From Rhabdothermincola sp037478855 (GTDB taxonomy: Bacteria; Actinomycetota; Acidimicrobiia; Acidimicrobiales; Acidimicrobilacustridaceae): DNA of 43,913 nt. The number at the start of each line of letters is the position of its first letter. Position 1 is the stretch's first letter. Position numbers and translations under genes: made by a program. Where the stretch lies: the NCBI GenBank assembly GCA_037478855.1, contig JBBFLY010000019.1:1-43913 (forward strand), in the 5' to 3' direction. Below are positions 8,584 through 15,828 of the stretch, in pieces. Below the pieces are notes generated by a model. That model had not been told where the DNA came from. It made no database searches and saw only the letters and a program-made list of their open reading frames with translations.

Positions 8584-9786
8584 GTGACCCGCCAGCTGCG
8601 TCTCGATCTCGGCGCGGTGCTCATCTATCTCGCGCTCGGTGCGATGTTCTCGGCCACGCCACGCTTCGTCACCGAGCAACTCGGCGGCAGCAGAGCCGTC
8701 GCGGGCTTCTCGGTCTCGATCTTCTTCCTCGCCGCGGTGCTAGCCCGTCCGGTAGCGGGCCGTCTCATCGACCGGCTGGGCCGCCGCCCATTCCTCGTCG
8801 TACCGCCGTTGGTCATGGCCGTGGTGCTGCTGTGCTTTCACGGCGCCCGATGGGTGCCCGTCGTGCTGGCCCTGCGGGTGATGCAGGGTGCGGCCGGCTC
8901 GGTGTTCTACGTGGCGGCGGTTACCGCGTCGACCGACCTCGCCCCGATCGAGCGTCGGGCCTCCGCGGTGGCCCGTCTGTCGATCGCCATCTACCTCGGC
9001 TTCGCCTGCGGGCCGGCGCTCGGCGAGCTGCTCATGGACCGCAGCCCGGCCGCGACCTGGACCGTGCTCGCGCTGCTGATGGTGCTGGGGTCGGCGATCG
9101 CCTCGACCATGAGCGAGACCCGACCACCTGCTCCCACACCGGCACGCGGCATGGGCAGCGCCGCCCCTCGACAGCCGCTGCTCCACCGCGGGGCGGTGCT
9201 GCCCGGGATCGTGCTGCTGGCCCTCGGCGTCGGCTACACCTCGGTGACCGCCCACTCCGCGCTGTACGCCCGCGCGATCGGCCTCGGGTCCTCTGGCGTG
9301 CTGTACGCCACGTTTGCCATCTCGGTGCTGCTGGTGCGGCTCGGGTCGGGACGCCTCGCCGACGCGATCGGACCGGTTCGGGTCATCTTCCCCGGCATCG
9401 GGTCGCTCGCGCTCGGCTTGCTTGTGCTGTCACTGCTCGACCGGCCGGCGAGCGCTATCGCGGGGGTGGCGCTCGTCGGAACCGGCTGGGCGCTGGTGTT
9501 CCCCGCGATCGTGGCCTGGATGTCCGCTGTCGTGCCTGAGACCCAGCGGGCCAGCGCGCTCGGTTCCCTCGTCGCGTTCATGGATGTCGGGCAGGGGCTC
9601 GGCGGCTACGCGGTGGGTGCGGTCGCCGACTTGGGTGGCTTCGGCTGGGCGTACGCGCTGCCGGGTGCGCTGGCTGCGCTGTCCGCCGCCCCGATGGCGC
9701 TCGCGGTCCGACGACACCCCGGCTCCGGTCACCCGGTGGAGGAACCGGTGGTGGCGGCCGAAGCTGTCTCGGCGCCCGAGGTGTAG
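8584..9786 (+). CDS. MFS transporter, 12 TM segments
   Basis: The 400-residue hydrophobic protein has the major facilitator pattern. The first loop motif GRLIDRLGRRPF (residues 59-70) is textbook motif A, and SGRLADAIGPVR in the second half is its repeat. A charged central loop (about 180-195) separates two sets of six membrane segments. Drug and metabolite exporters look like this and the substrate cannot be read from sequence. The start is GTG, 66 bp after the sulfotransferase on the same strand; export of the sulfated product is an attractive but unproven idea. Confidence 0.88.
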   Translation: MTRQLRLDLGAVLIYLALGAMFSATPRFVTEQLGGSRAVAGFSVSIFFLAAVLARPVAGRLIDRLGRRPFLVVPPLVMAVVLLCFHGARWVPVVLALRVMQGAAGSVFYVAAVTASTDLAPIERRASAVARLSIAIYLGFACGPALGELLMDRSPAATWTVLALLMVLGSAIASTMSETRPPAPTPARGMGSAAPRQPLLHRGAVLPGIVLLALGVGYTSVTAHSALYARAIGLGSSGVLYATFAISVLLVRLGSGRLADAIGPVRVIFPGIGSLALGLLVLSLLDRPASAIAGVALVGTGWALVFPAIVAWMSAVVPETQRASALGSLVAFMDVGQGLGGYAVGAVADLGGFGWAYALPGALAALSAAPMALAVRRHPGSGHPVEEPVVAAEAVSAPEV

Positions 9787-9914
9787 GCGTCGGCGACCTC
9801 TCGGAGCGCCTCGACTGTGCCGAACCGGTCAGCCAGGGTGGGCCCCGACCCGCCCGGGGACGGGCCGGTTGTGGAGCCCAGCCTGTCAGTGCGGGTGGGT
9901 AAGGTGCTCGGCAT
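9729..9914 (-). CDS. Possible small protein antisense to the MFS 3' end
   Basis: A 61-codon ATG reading frame covers most of the gap after the MFS gene and overlaps its last 58 bp on the other strand. Its codons are mostly G/C-ended and the middle, TLADRFGTVEALREVADAYTS, looks like an amphipathic helix rather than random sequence. There is no convincing ribosome binding site. It may be a real microprotein or a chance frame in GC-rich DNA. Confidence 0.22.
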   Translation of the reverse strand: MPSTLPTRTDRLGSTTGPSPGGSGPTLADRFGTVEALREVADAYTSGAETASAATTGSSTG

Positions 9915-9947
9915 CGCGGGATCGGTCCCGCCGTCCGGTCAGCGAGA

Positions 9948-9970
9948 GGCGTGCCACCCAGCGGCACGCC
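9948..9970. promoter_or_regulatory. 8-bp inverted repeat upstream of RadC-like gene
   Basis: GGCGTGCC (9948-9955) and GGCACGCC (9963-9970) form a perfect dyad with a 7-bp spacer, 20 bp before the GTG of the next gene. The position suits an operator or a 5'-UTR hairpin; no regulator can be named. Confidence 0.35.
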
Positions 9971-9990
9971 GTGCGAGAACGGAGCGAGCC

Positions 9991-10404
9991 GTGTCTCACC
10001 CGATCCCGTCCATCACGACGTTCCGCGACGCAATCGAGGCCGCCCTCGGCCTGCACGAGCTCTACTGGCAGGCGCACGCCGTCGCGGCGCTCGACGACGA
10101 CGGCTGCATCGTCGACCTCCTCCCCTACGCTGGCGATCACACCATCGACTGCGCGCTCGACTGGGCGCACTGCCTGGTGTGCAACGACGCCCGGGTCGCG
10201 TCGCTCGTGCTGCTCTCCGCCGTGGGCGACGCGGACGTGCGGGAGCTACGGGAGGCCGACATCGAGCGCTTCCACGCGGCGCGCCGGGTCTTCGCCGACC
10301 TGGCGGTCGAGGTGCACGACTGGATCATCACCAACGGTGCCGACGTGCGTTCGATGGTCTTCAGCTGCTCGACCGACGGAGGCTGGTCTGCTCAACGCCA
10401 GTAG
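9991..10404 (+). CDS. RadC/JAB-like small protein lacking the metal-site motif
   Basis: From GTG 9991 (preceded by GGAG) this encodes 137 residues; the frame is open upstream but that part is low-complexity and unlike protein. The layout resembles the RadC (JAB/MPN) domain: AVAALDDDGCIVDLLPY, then a strand-helix-strand region ending in SLVLLSAVG, then EADIERFHAARRVFADLAVEVHDWIITNG, which matches the end of RadC where DHxIIG is expected. The HNHPSG metal-binding stretch is absent, replaced by LLSAVGDADVREL, and the DH pair reads HDW. If homologous, it is a catalytically dead JAB protein. It converges on the phosphotransferase with a 13-bp overlap. Confidence 0.6.
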   Translation: MSHPIPSITTFRDAIEAALGLHELYWQAHAVAALDDDGCIVDLLPYAGDHTIDCALDWAHCLVCNDARVASLVLLSAVGDADVRELREADIERFHAARRVFADLAVEVHDWIITNGADVRSMVFSCSTDGGWSAQRQ

Positions 10405-11519
10405 CTGCCGTCGAGCATCTGCTCCAGCAGCGGCCGGTGCATCACCGCGTCGTCAGGCTCGGCGGGTGGCTCGGCCTCACCGAAGTGCACCTGACGAGCG
10501 TGCACCCGGGCCATGACGATGCCGTGGCGGAGCGCGGCGTACACCTCGTACCAGCGCAGATCACCCACGGAACGACCTGTGAGCTCCTCGTAGGTGGAGC
10601 AGACGTCCTCGGCCCGCAGGAACTGCGGCATCCCCTCCATCTCGAGCTGGTGCGCAATGAACTCGAAGAAGCTGTGCAGGAAGACCATCCACCCCAGGTC
10701 GATGCCACGGGGGCCGAGCCCGGCCATCTCCCAGTCGAGCACCGCGACCGGGCGGAAGCCGTCGAACATCATGTTGCCGATCCGCGCATCGCCCCAGCTG
10801 ATGACGGTGTCGCCCTCGTCGGCCGGCCAGTGCTGCTCCAGCCAGTCGAACGTGGCCTCGAGCACGGGGTAGCGCGCCTCGCCCCGAACCCAGTCGTAGT
10901 AGCGGCGCCAGTGCTCCACATGCCGACGCAGGTGGGTGTCGCCCGGCGCGTCGTACTCGAGGAAGCGCGTGTCGAGCCTTGACCGGTCGATGCTGTGGAT
11001 GCCCGCCAGCACCGCCACGCTCGCATCCTGCAGCGCCCGCTGCTCCGCCGGATCAGCATCGAGCAACCAGCTCCCCATGTTGTAGGGCATCACGTCGGGT
11101 GGGACACGACCGTGCACCCGTTCCATCACGAAGAACGGCGCCCCAAGCGGCCCCTCATCGAGCTCCAGCCACAGGGCCCGAGGCACCGGCACCTCGCTGT
11201 TCTCAGCAACCAGCTTCATGACCCGGAACTGCAGCTCTAGGTCATAGGTGGGGAAGACCGGCACGTCGCCCGGGTCGGGCGCCACCCGAGCCACGAAGGA
11301 TCCGGACTGCTGGCGGCCCCCGGCGATCCACGTAGCGTCGAACAGCAGCGTCTCGCTCGACATCCCGTTCGACGAGGGCACCTCGACACTGGAGACTGAC
11401 GGTGCCGCCCCGTCACCGAGCTCGCCCGCCAGCCAGCGCTCGATGCGCGCTCGCAGCTCCTCGGGGTCACGACTGGAACGGGTCAGAGCTTCGTTCGGCT
11501 GATCGGTCACAAGGCGCAT
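10392..11519 (-). CDS. APH-family phosphotransferase (ACAD10/11 kinase-like)
   Basis: The 375-residue protein has the aminoglycoside phosphotransferase-like kinase fold. Visible are GSFVARVAPD with the ATP-site basic residue region, FFVMERVHGRVPPD as the hinge, VISWGDARIGNMMFDG as the catalytic Asp/Asn loop (WGDxRxxN replaces the usual HGDxxxxN) and AVLDWEMAGLGPRGIDLGW with the metal-binding Asp. The WGD-R-GN form is typical of the kinase domain of ACAD10/11 and bacterial relatives rather than drug-resistance enzymes. The start taken is ATG (MRLVTDQ); longer frames run into the promoter region. It is divergent from the P450 at 11744 and near an acyl-CoA dehydrogenase. Confidence 0.88.
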   Translation of the reverse strand: MRLVTDQPNEALTRSSRDPEELRARIERWLAGELGDGAAPSVSSVEVPSSNGMSSETLLFDATWIAGGRQQSGSFVARVAPDPGDVPVFPTYDLELQFRVMKLVAENSEVPVPRALWLELDEGPLGAPFFVMERVHGRVPPDVMPYNMGSWLLDADPAEQRALQDASVAVLAGIHSIDRSRLDTRFLEYDAPGDTHLRRHVEHWRRYYDWVRGEARYPVLEATFDWLEQHWPADEGDTVISWGDARIGNMMFDGFRPVAVLDWEMAGLGPRGIDLGWMVFLHSFFEFIAHQLEMEGMPQFLRAEDVCSTYEELTGRSVGDLRWYEVYAALRHGIVMARVHARQVHFGEAEPPAEPDDAVMHRPLLEQMLDGSYWR

Positions 11520-11691
11520 CGTGGCCCGAAGCACCCTGCGGAGCAAGCAGCCCTGCACACCGATCGGACCTCCAGCCGCGGGCACGTCACCTGCCGGCAG
11601 CGCCCGTCCCACCCCGTGGCGCGCACCGGTGGGCCAACGCCACGTTGGCACCGCTGGGCGGAGCCACGCCATGATGTGCCCGGCATCTCGA

Positions 11692-11707
11692 CGAGAACGC
11701 GTTCTCG
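11692..11707. promoter_or_regulatory. Perfect 16-bp palindrome, TetR/KstR-like operator
   Basis: CGAGAACGCGTTCTCG is a perfect palindrome ending 36 bp before the GTG of the P450 gene, in the 224-bp divergent region shared with the phosphotransferase. It keeps the AGAAC-nn-GTTCT core of the KstR-type operator that TetR-family repressors use to control steroid and lipid catabolic genes in actinobacteria. Which regulator binds is unknown; none is encoded intact in this window. Confidence 0.65.
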
Positions 11708-11743
11708 GCCGGGGGAGGTCGCCACGGAGCACGGGGAGGGGCC

Positions 11744-12967
11744 GTGGAGCGCATCGACATCGATCTCATGGAGGACACCTGGGCCTCGGAGATCCCGCAC
11801 GAGACCTTCGCGTATCTGCGGCGCGAAGCACCGGTCTACTGGCACGACCTCGATGGGGAGAAGGCCCCCGGGTTCTGGGCGGTGACCAAGCACGCCGACG
11901 TACGGGCCGTCAGCCGCGACACCGTGACCTACTCGTCGGAGGCCATGGGGACGTTCATCGCCGACCCCACGCCGGAGAACCTGGCGGTGATGCGGCTCAC
12001 CATCCTCAACATGGACCCTCCGAAGCACAACCGATACCGCCGGCTCGTGAACCGGGGTTTCACCCCGAGGATGATCCGGCTCCTCGAGGAGCAGATCGAG
12101 CAGCGGGCGCGCGACATCGTCGATGCACTCGACGGCAGGGATGAGATCGACCTCGTTGCCGAGGTGTCCGCCGAGATGCCCGCGCAGGTGATCTGCGACA
12201 TGCTCGGCGTGCCCGCTGAGGACCGCAAGCAGGTCGTCGAGTGGACCAACACGATGGTCGGGTTCGACGATCCCTACTGGCAGAACACCCCCGAGGACGG
12301 GGAGCGAGCAGCCGCGGAGATCTACGCGTACTGCGAGTCGCTGGCCGCGGAGCGACGTTCGAACCCACGCGAGGACATCCTCTCGGTGCTCGTCCACGCC
12401 GAAGTCGACGGTGAGCGTCTCACCCCCGACGAGCTCAACATGTTCTTCGTCACCCTCGCGGTGGCGGGGAACGAGACCACCCGCAACCTCATCACGCACA
12501 GCGTGAAGGCTCTGGCTGAGCACCCCGATGTCCGCGACCAGCTGCTCGCGGACCCCTCGCTGTGGGACGACGCGGTCGAGGAGCTCCTGCGCTGGGGTTC
12601 GTCGATCCACAACTTCCGCCGCACCGCCACCGTCGACACCGAACTTCGCGGCCAGCACATCCGAGCAGGCGACAAGGTGGTGCTCTACTACCTGTCGGCG
12701 AACTTCGACGAGGAGGTCTTCGATGACCCCTTCACCCTCGACATCACCCGCCGCCCGAACGACCACGTGACCTTCGGCGGAGGCGGTGAGCACTACTGCC
12801 TCGGCGCCAACCTGGCGCGGGTGGAGATCCGGGCGATGGTCCGTGAGCTCATCACCCGCTACCCGGGCATCGAGCTCACGGGGGAGCCGATCCGCATGCG
12901 CTCCGACTTCATCAACGGCATCAACCGCATGGACGTGGCCCTGGGCGCGCCAGCAGCCGTGCGCTGA
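11744..12967 (+). CDS. Cytochrome P450, CYP125/142-like
   Basis: This 407-residue soluble P450 shows MDPPKHNRYRRLVNRGFTPRMI (C-helix region), the I-helix oxygen-activation motif AVAGNETTRN (G-N-E-T-T rather than G-x-D-T), the K-helix EELLRW, and the heme loop FGGGGEHYCLGANLAR with the ligand Cys at 352. The combination resembles actinobacterial CYP125, CYP142 and CYP124 enzymes that hydroxylate the terminal carbon of steroid side chains or branched lipids. No ferredoxin gene is adjacent; the only one in the window is at 35.1 kb. Translation starts at GTG. The palindrome upstream suggests substrate-responsive repression. Confidence 0.9.
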   Translation: MERIDIDLMEDTWASEIPHETFAYLRREAPVYWHDLDGEKAPGFWAVTKHADVRAVSRDTVTYSSEAMGTFIADPTPENLAVMRLTILNMDPPKHNRYRRLVNRGFTPRMIRLLEEQIEQRARDIVDALDGRDEIDLVAEVSAEMPAQVICDMLGVPAEDRKQVVEWTNTMVGFDDPYWQNTPEDGERAAAEIYAYCESLAAERRSNPREDILSVLVHAEVDGERLTPDELNMFFVTLAVAGNETTRNLITHSVKALAEHPDVRDQLLADPSLWDDAVEELLRWGSSIHNFRRTATVDTELRGQHIRAGDKVVLYYLSANFDEEVFDDPFTLDITRRPNDHVTFGGGGEHYCLGANLARVEIRAMVRELITRYPGIELTGEPIRMRSDFINGINRMDVALGAPAAVR

Positions 12968-12986
12968 CCCCGCAGCGACGTACCGG

Positions 12987-13021
12987 GCGCCCCCCGGGCC
13001 GCACACCACCCCGGGGGGCGC
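12987..13021. terminator. GC hairpin between convergent P450 and acyl-CoA dehydrogenase
   Basis: GCGCCCCCCGGG (12987-12998) and CCCGGGGGGCGC (13010-13021) are perfect 12-bp arms with an 11-base loop, 20 bp after the P450 stop. There is no T-tract on either side, so it may act as a hairpin barrier or 3'-end stabiliser serving both convergent transcripts rather than as a classic intrinsic terminator. Confidence 0.55.
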
Positions 13022-13101
13022 GAACCACCCCGGGGCGAGAAGATCGAACGGGGAGCGAACTGCCGGAACCGGTCCCGTCAGATGCTCAGGGACCGCTCCC
13101 G

Positions 13102-14310
13102 TCAGCTCCGGGGGACCTGGGACCAGGGAAGGTCCTTGTCGACGCGGGGTTCGCCGGGCAGGCCCAGCACCCGCTCGCCGATGATGTTGCGCTGGATCTC
13201 CGAGGTGCCACCTTCGATCGAGTTGGCTCGGGACCGCAGGAACATCTTGCGTGCCGATCCGGGCGGACCCACCAGACCGAGGTTCTCGGTGCGCCGGCGG
13301 GAGTAGTCGTAGCCCACGAGCCCGTGGGCGCCGAGCAGGTCCACGCACAGCTCGTAGATGTCCTTGTTGACCTCGGCGAACATGAGCTTGGCGATCGATC
13401 CCTCGGGTCCGGGGTTGCCAGCCTTGCGGTTCTGCGCAGCCCGGATGTTGGTGAGCCTCAGCACCTCGGCCTGGATCCACAGCCGCATCAGCCGGTCCCT
13501 GGCCACCGGAGTGCGCTCAACGGCCTCCTCCTTCCAGATCCGCACGGCCTCCGCGATCGCGCCCGAGCCCCTAGCCGGCGGACCTGAACCGCCGCCAATC
13601 GTGGTCCGCTCGTTCATCAGCGTGGTCATGGCAACCCGCCAGCCCTCGCCGACCCCACCGATGCGATCCGCGTCGGGGACCCGCACCTCGGTGAGGTAGA
13701 CCTCGTTGAACTCCGCCTCTCCGGTGATCTGCACGAGCGGACGTACCTCCACGCCCGGTGCATGCATGTCGAGCGCGAAGTAGGTGAGCCCCTTGTGCTT
13801 CGGGGCGTCAGGGTCGGTGCGGGCCACGAGCATGCCGCGATCGGCCAGATGGGCGAGGGTGTTCCAGACCTTCTGGCCGGTGATCACCCACTCGTCACCG
13901 TCGCGCACCGCACGGGTGGACAGACCGGCCAGGTCCGATCCGGCCCCCGGCTCGCTGAAGAGCTGACACCAGGCGTCCTCACCGGTGAACATCCTCCGCA
14001 GCAGCCGCTCCCGCAGCTCGTCGCTGCCGTGGGTGACGACGGTCGGCCCGGCCATGGTGAGACCGAAGAAGAGCCGCGCGTCCGGGGGCGGCGCGCCGGC
14101 CTCACGGAGCCGCCGGTCGACCTCCTTCTGGTAGCTCGGGGCGATGCCGAGGCCGCCCCAACCTTCCGGGAAGTGCACCCAGGCCAGGCCCAGGTCGTAC
14201 TGGCGGCCCCGGAACTCGATCGGGTCGGCGGTGGCGGGATCGAGCTCGGCGAGGAGCTGCTCGAGCCGCTCGGCCACCAGGTCCGCTGCAGAGGTGGTGG
14301 TGTCCGTCAC
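13102..14310 (-). CDS. Acyl-CoA dehydrogenase family protein
   Basis: This 402-residue flavoenzyme has all main landmarks: FPEGWGGLGI, LFSEPGAGSDLAGLSTRA (FAD and substrate contacts), GDEWVITGQKVWNTLAH, FNEVYLTEVRVPD, and the C-terminal IEGGTSEIQRNIIGERVLG, whose first Glu is at the usual catalytic-base position. Substrate chain length is not readable; this subgroup is common in steroid side-chain and long-chain acid catabolism. GTG start at 14310, 10 bp after the stop of the TetR remnant and 254 bp downstream of the broken P450. The pairing with the nearby ACAD10/11-type kinase is notable. Confidence 0.9.
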   Translation of the reverse strand: MTDTTTSAADLVAERLEQLLAELDPATADPIEFRGRQYDLGLAWVHFPEGWGGLGIAPSYQKEVDRRLREAGAPPPDARLFFGLTMAGPTVVTHGSDELRERLLRRMFTGEDAWCQLFSEPGAGSDLAGLSTRAVRDGDEWVITGQKVWNTLAHLADRGMLVARTDPDAPKHKGLTYFALDMHAPGVEVRPLVQITGEAEFNEVYLTEVRVPDADRIGGVGEGWRVAMTTLMNERTTIGGGSGPPARGSGAIAEAVRIWKEEAVERTPVARDRLMRLWIQAEVLRLTNIRAAQNRKAGNPGPEGSIAKLMFAEVNKDIYELCVDLLGAHGLVGYDYSRRRTENLGLVGPPGSARKMFLRSRANSIEGGTSEIQRNIIGERVLGLPGEPRVDKDLPWSQVPRS

Positions 14311-14320
14311 GGACGTGAGC

Positions 14321-14567
14321 CTACGACAGCGATCGCAAGAGGTAGCGCTCGAGCAGGCGTCGCTCATCGGCCGACTCGGCGGGATCGAGCCAGGCCCGCA
14401 GCACCTCATCCCCGCGGACAGCTCGCATGGCCTCGACGATCGCGACGACGAGACGCTTGCCTGGGTCGCGGATCGTGCGGACCCGCCGCGTCGAGTAACC
14501 GCTCGACCGCCCGGCTGGGGTCGTCCTGTCGGCCCCAGCGCTGATCCACCTCGCTCGGTCCCGTCAC
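14321..14567 (-). pseudogene. Remnant of a TetR-family regulator
   Basis: A GTG at 14567 overlaps the P450 TGA in a 4-bp GTGA arrangement. The first frame reads a plausible regulator N-terminus, DDPSRAVERLLDAAG. It then loses meaning and a second frame continues with RDPGKRLVVAIVEAM, RAVRGDEVLRAWLDPAES and ADERRLLERYLLRSLS before a TAG at 14321. These later pieces match the ligand-binding domain and extreme C-terminus of actinobacterial TetR proteins. The helix-turn-helix region is missing and the two pieces are out of frame. At about 82 codons against the usual 190-210, it cannot be a working repressor. Homology is judged by eye. Confidence 0.55.
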
Positions 14568-15759
14568 ACCGACGCGGTGATCGGAAGTGAGGTGAAGCGA
14601 CGCACGAATGCGCCTGGCGCGTAGCCCCCAGCGTCGACGTCGACCTCGAAGTCCGGGAGCCGGGCGAGCAGCTCTTCGAGGGCCACCCGGGCTTGCAGGC
14701 GAGCCACCGCGGCTCCGAGACAGAAGTGCGGTCCGCTTGAGAAGGTCAGGATCCGATCGATGCGCCGTCCCACGTCCAGCTCCTCAGCAGTGGGACCGAA
14801 CTCCCGGGGATCGCGGTTGGCAGCCGCGTACAGCAGATGCACCCTGCTGCCAGCGGGGACGGTCTCGCCGTAGAGCTGCACGTCGCGGGTGGTGGTGCGC
14901 GACAACCCCTGCACCGGTGAGGTCAACCGCAGCAGCTCCTCCACCGCACCCACCAGCCGGGCTGGTTCGTCGAGCAGAAGCTGACGCTGATCAGGCCGCT
15001 GGGTGAGCAGCTCCGCCGAACCGCCGAGCATGCCCGTGGTGGTGTCGTTGCCGCCCGCCACCATCACGAACGCGTAGCCGAGCACCGTCTCGATCGACAC
15101 GGGCTCGCCGTGCAGCGACGCATGGACGAGCTGGGAGATCAGGTCGCCAGCCGGTTCCTCGCGACGCCGCTCGGCGAGGTAGGTGAAGTACTCGTAGAGC
15201 TCTCCGACCGCCTGTCGTGCTGCACCGATCACATCGCCCCGCGCGTTCGCGGAGACGATCGCGTCGGTCCAGCGATCGAAGCGTCCACGGTCGGCTTCCG
15301 GCACACCGAGGTGCTGCGCGACCACGAAGCTCGGTAACGGACCTGCCAGCTCGGCGGTGATGTCCGCGCAGCCCTGCTCACGGATCACCGCGCGCAGGTC
15401 CTCGATGCGTTCGACGACGAACGCCCGGACGGCGGGCTCGATCTCAGCCACTGCGCGGGGGTGAACCCTCGGCTCACCAGCCGACGGAAAGCGGTGTGGT
15501 CGGGCGGATCCATCATCACGATGGTCGGGAGGAGCCCCAGGACCTCGATGTCGCCGCCCTCAGAGGACAGACCCTGCGCGGACGAGGACGTGTCGGTGTC
15601 GCGTGCGACCGTGAACACATCGGCGAAACGTGACAGCACCCACACCCGCTCCCCCATCCGGTGAAGCGGTGCCTCGTCGCGCAGCCGCCGGTAGATGGCG
15701 AACGGCGAGCGGATCGTCGCCGGGTCCGCCGGGTCGTAGACCAGCGCGCTCGCACTCAT
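14564..15759 (-). pseudogene. Cytochrome P450 interrupted by a single-base frameshift
   Basis: Two frames together make one normal P450 of about 398 residues. The first (from ATG 15759) covers the N-terminus through IVMMDPPDHTAFRRL and SRGFTPAQ; the second (from about 15451) resumes exactly in register with AEIEPAVRAFVVERIEDL and carries the I-helix FVMVAGGNDTTTGM, the K-helix EELLRL and the heme loop FSSGPHFCLGAAVARL. One missing base next to 15451 (a CC read as C on the plus strand) accounts for the break. Either a recent inactivating mutation or a sequencing error would look the same. The remaining sequence is well conserved, so decay, if real, is recent. The heme-bearing half alone would not form an active P450. 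Confidence 0.8.
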
Positions 15760-15780
15760 GACCGTCCCCGCACGTGGATG

Positions 15781-15812
15781 CTGTTGAACAGCGCAGTTCA
15801 GATGTTCAACAG
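15781..15812. promoter_or_regulatory. Nested inverted repeats upstream of the broken P450
   Basis: CTGTTGAACA (15781-15790) and TGTTCAACAG (15803-15812) are perfect 10-bp arms, and inside them TGAAC and GTTCA form a second dyad with a 6-bp spacer. The element sits 21 bp upstream of the P450 ATG and 16 bp past the ino1 stop. Nested GAAC/GTTC dyads are typical of TetR-family operators. There is no T-tract downstream, so an ino1 terminator is less likely. It may be the operator of the decayed regulator at 14321-14567. Confidence 0.55.
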
Positions 15813-15828
15813 GCCGAGGCGGATCCGG

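Noticed and set aside
10392..11519. Aminoglycoside resistance gene
   Set aside because: The catalytic loop is WGDxRxxN and the context is lipid catabolism; it resembles ACAD10/11 kinases rather than drug-modifying enzymes.
11507..13480. A 657-codon open frame on the minus strand across the P450 gene
   Set aside because: It is antisense to a well-conserved P450 and has no motif; it is a GC-driven shadow.
14564..15451. A stand-alone 295-residue P450 from a GTG near 15451
   Set aside because: It lacks the N-terminal 100 residues and has no ribosome site; the upstream frame supplies exactly the missing part, so a frameshift explains it better.
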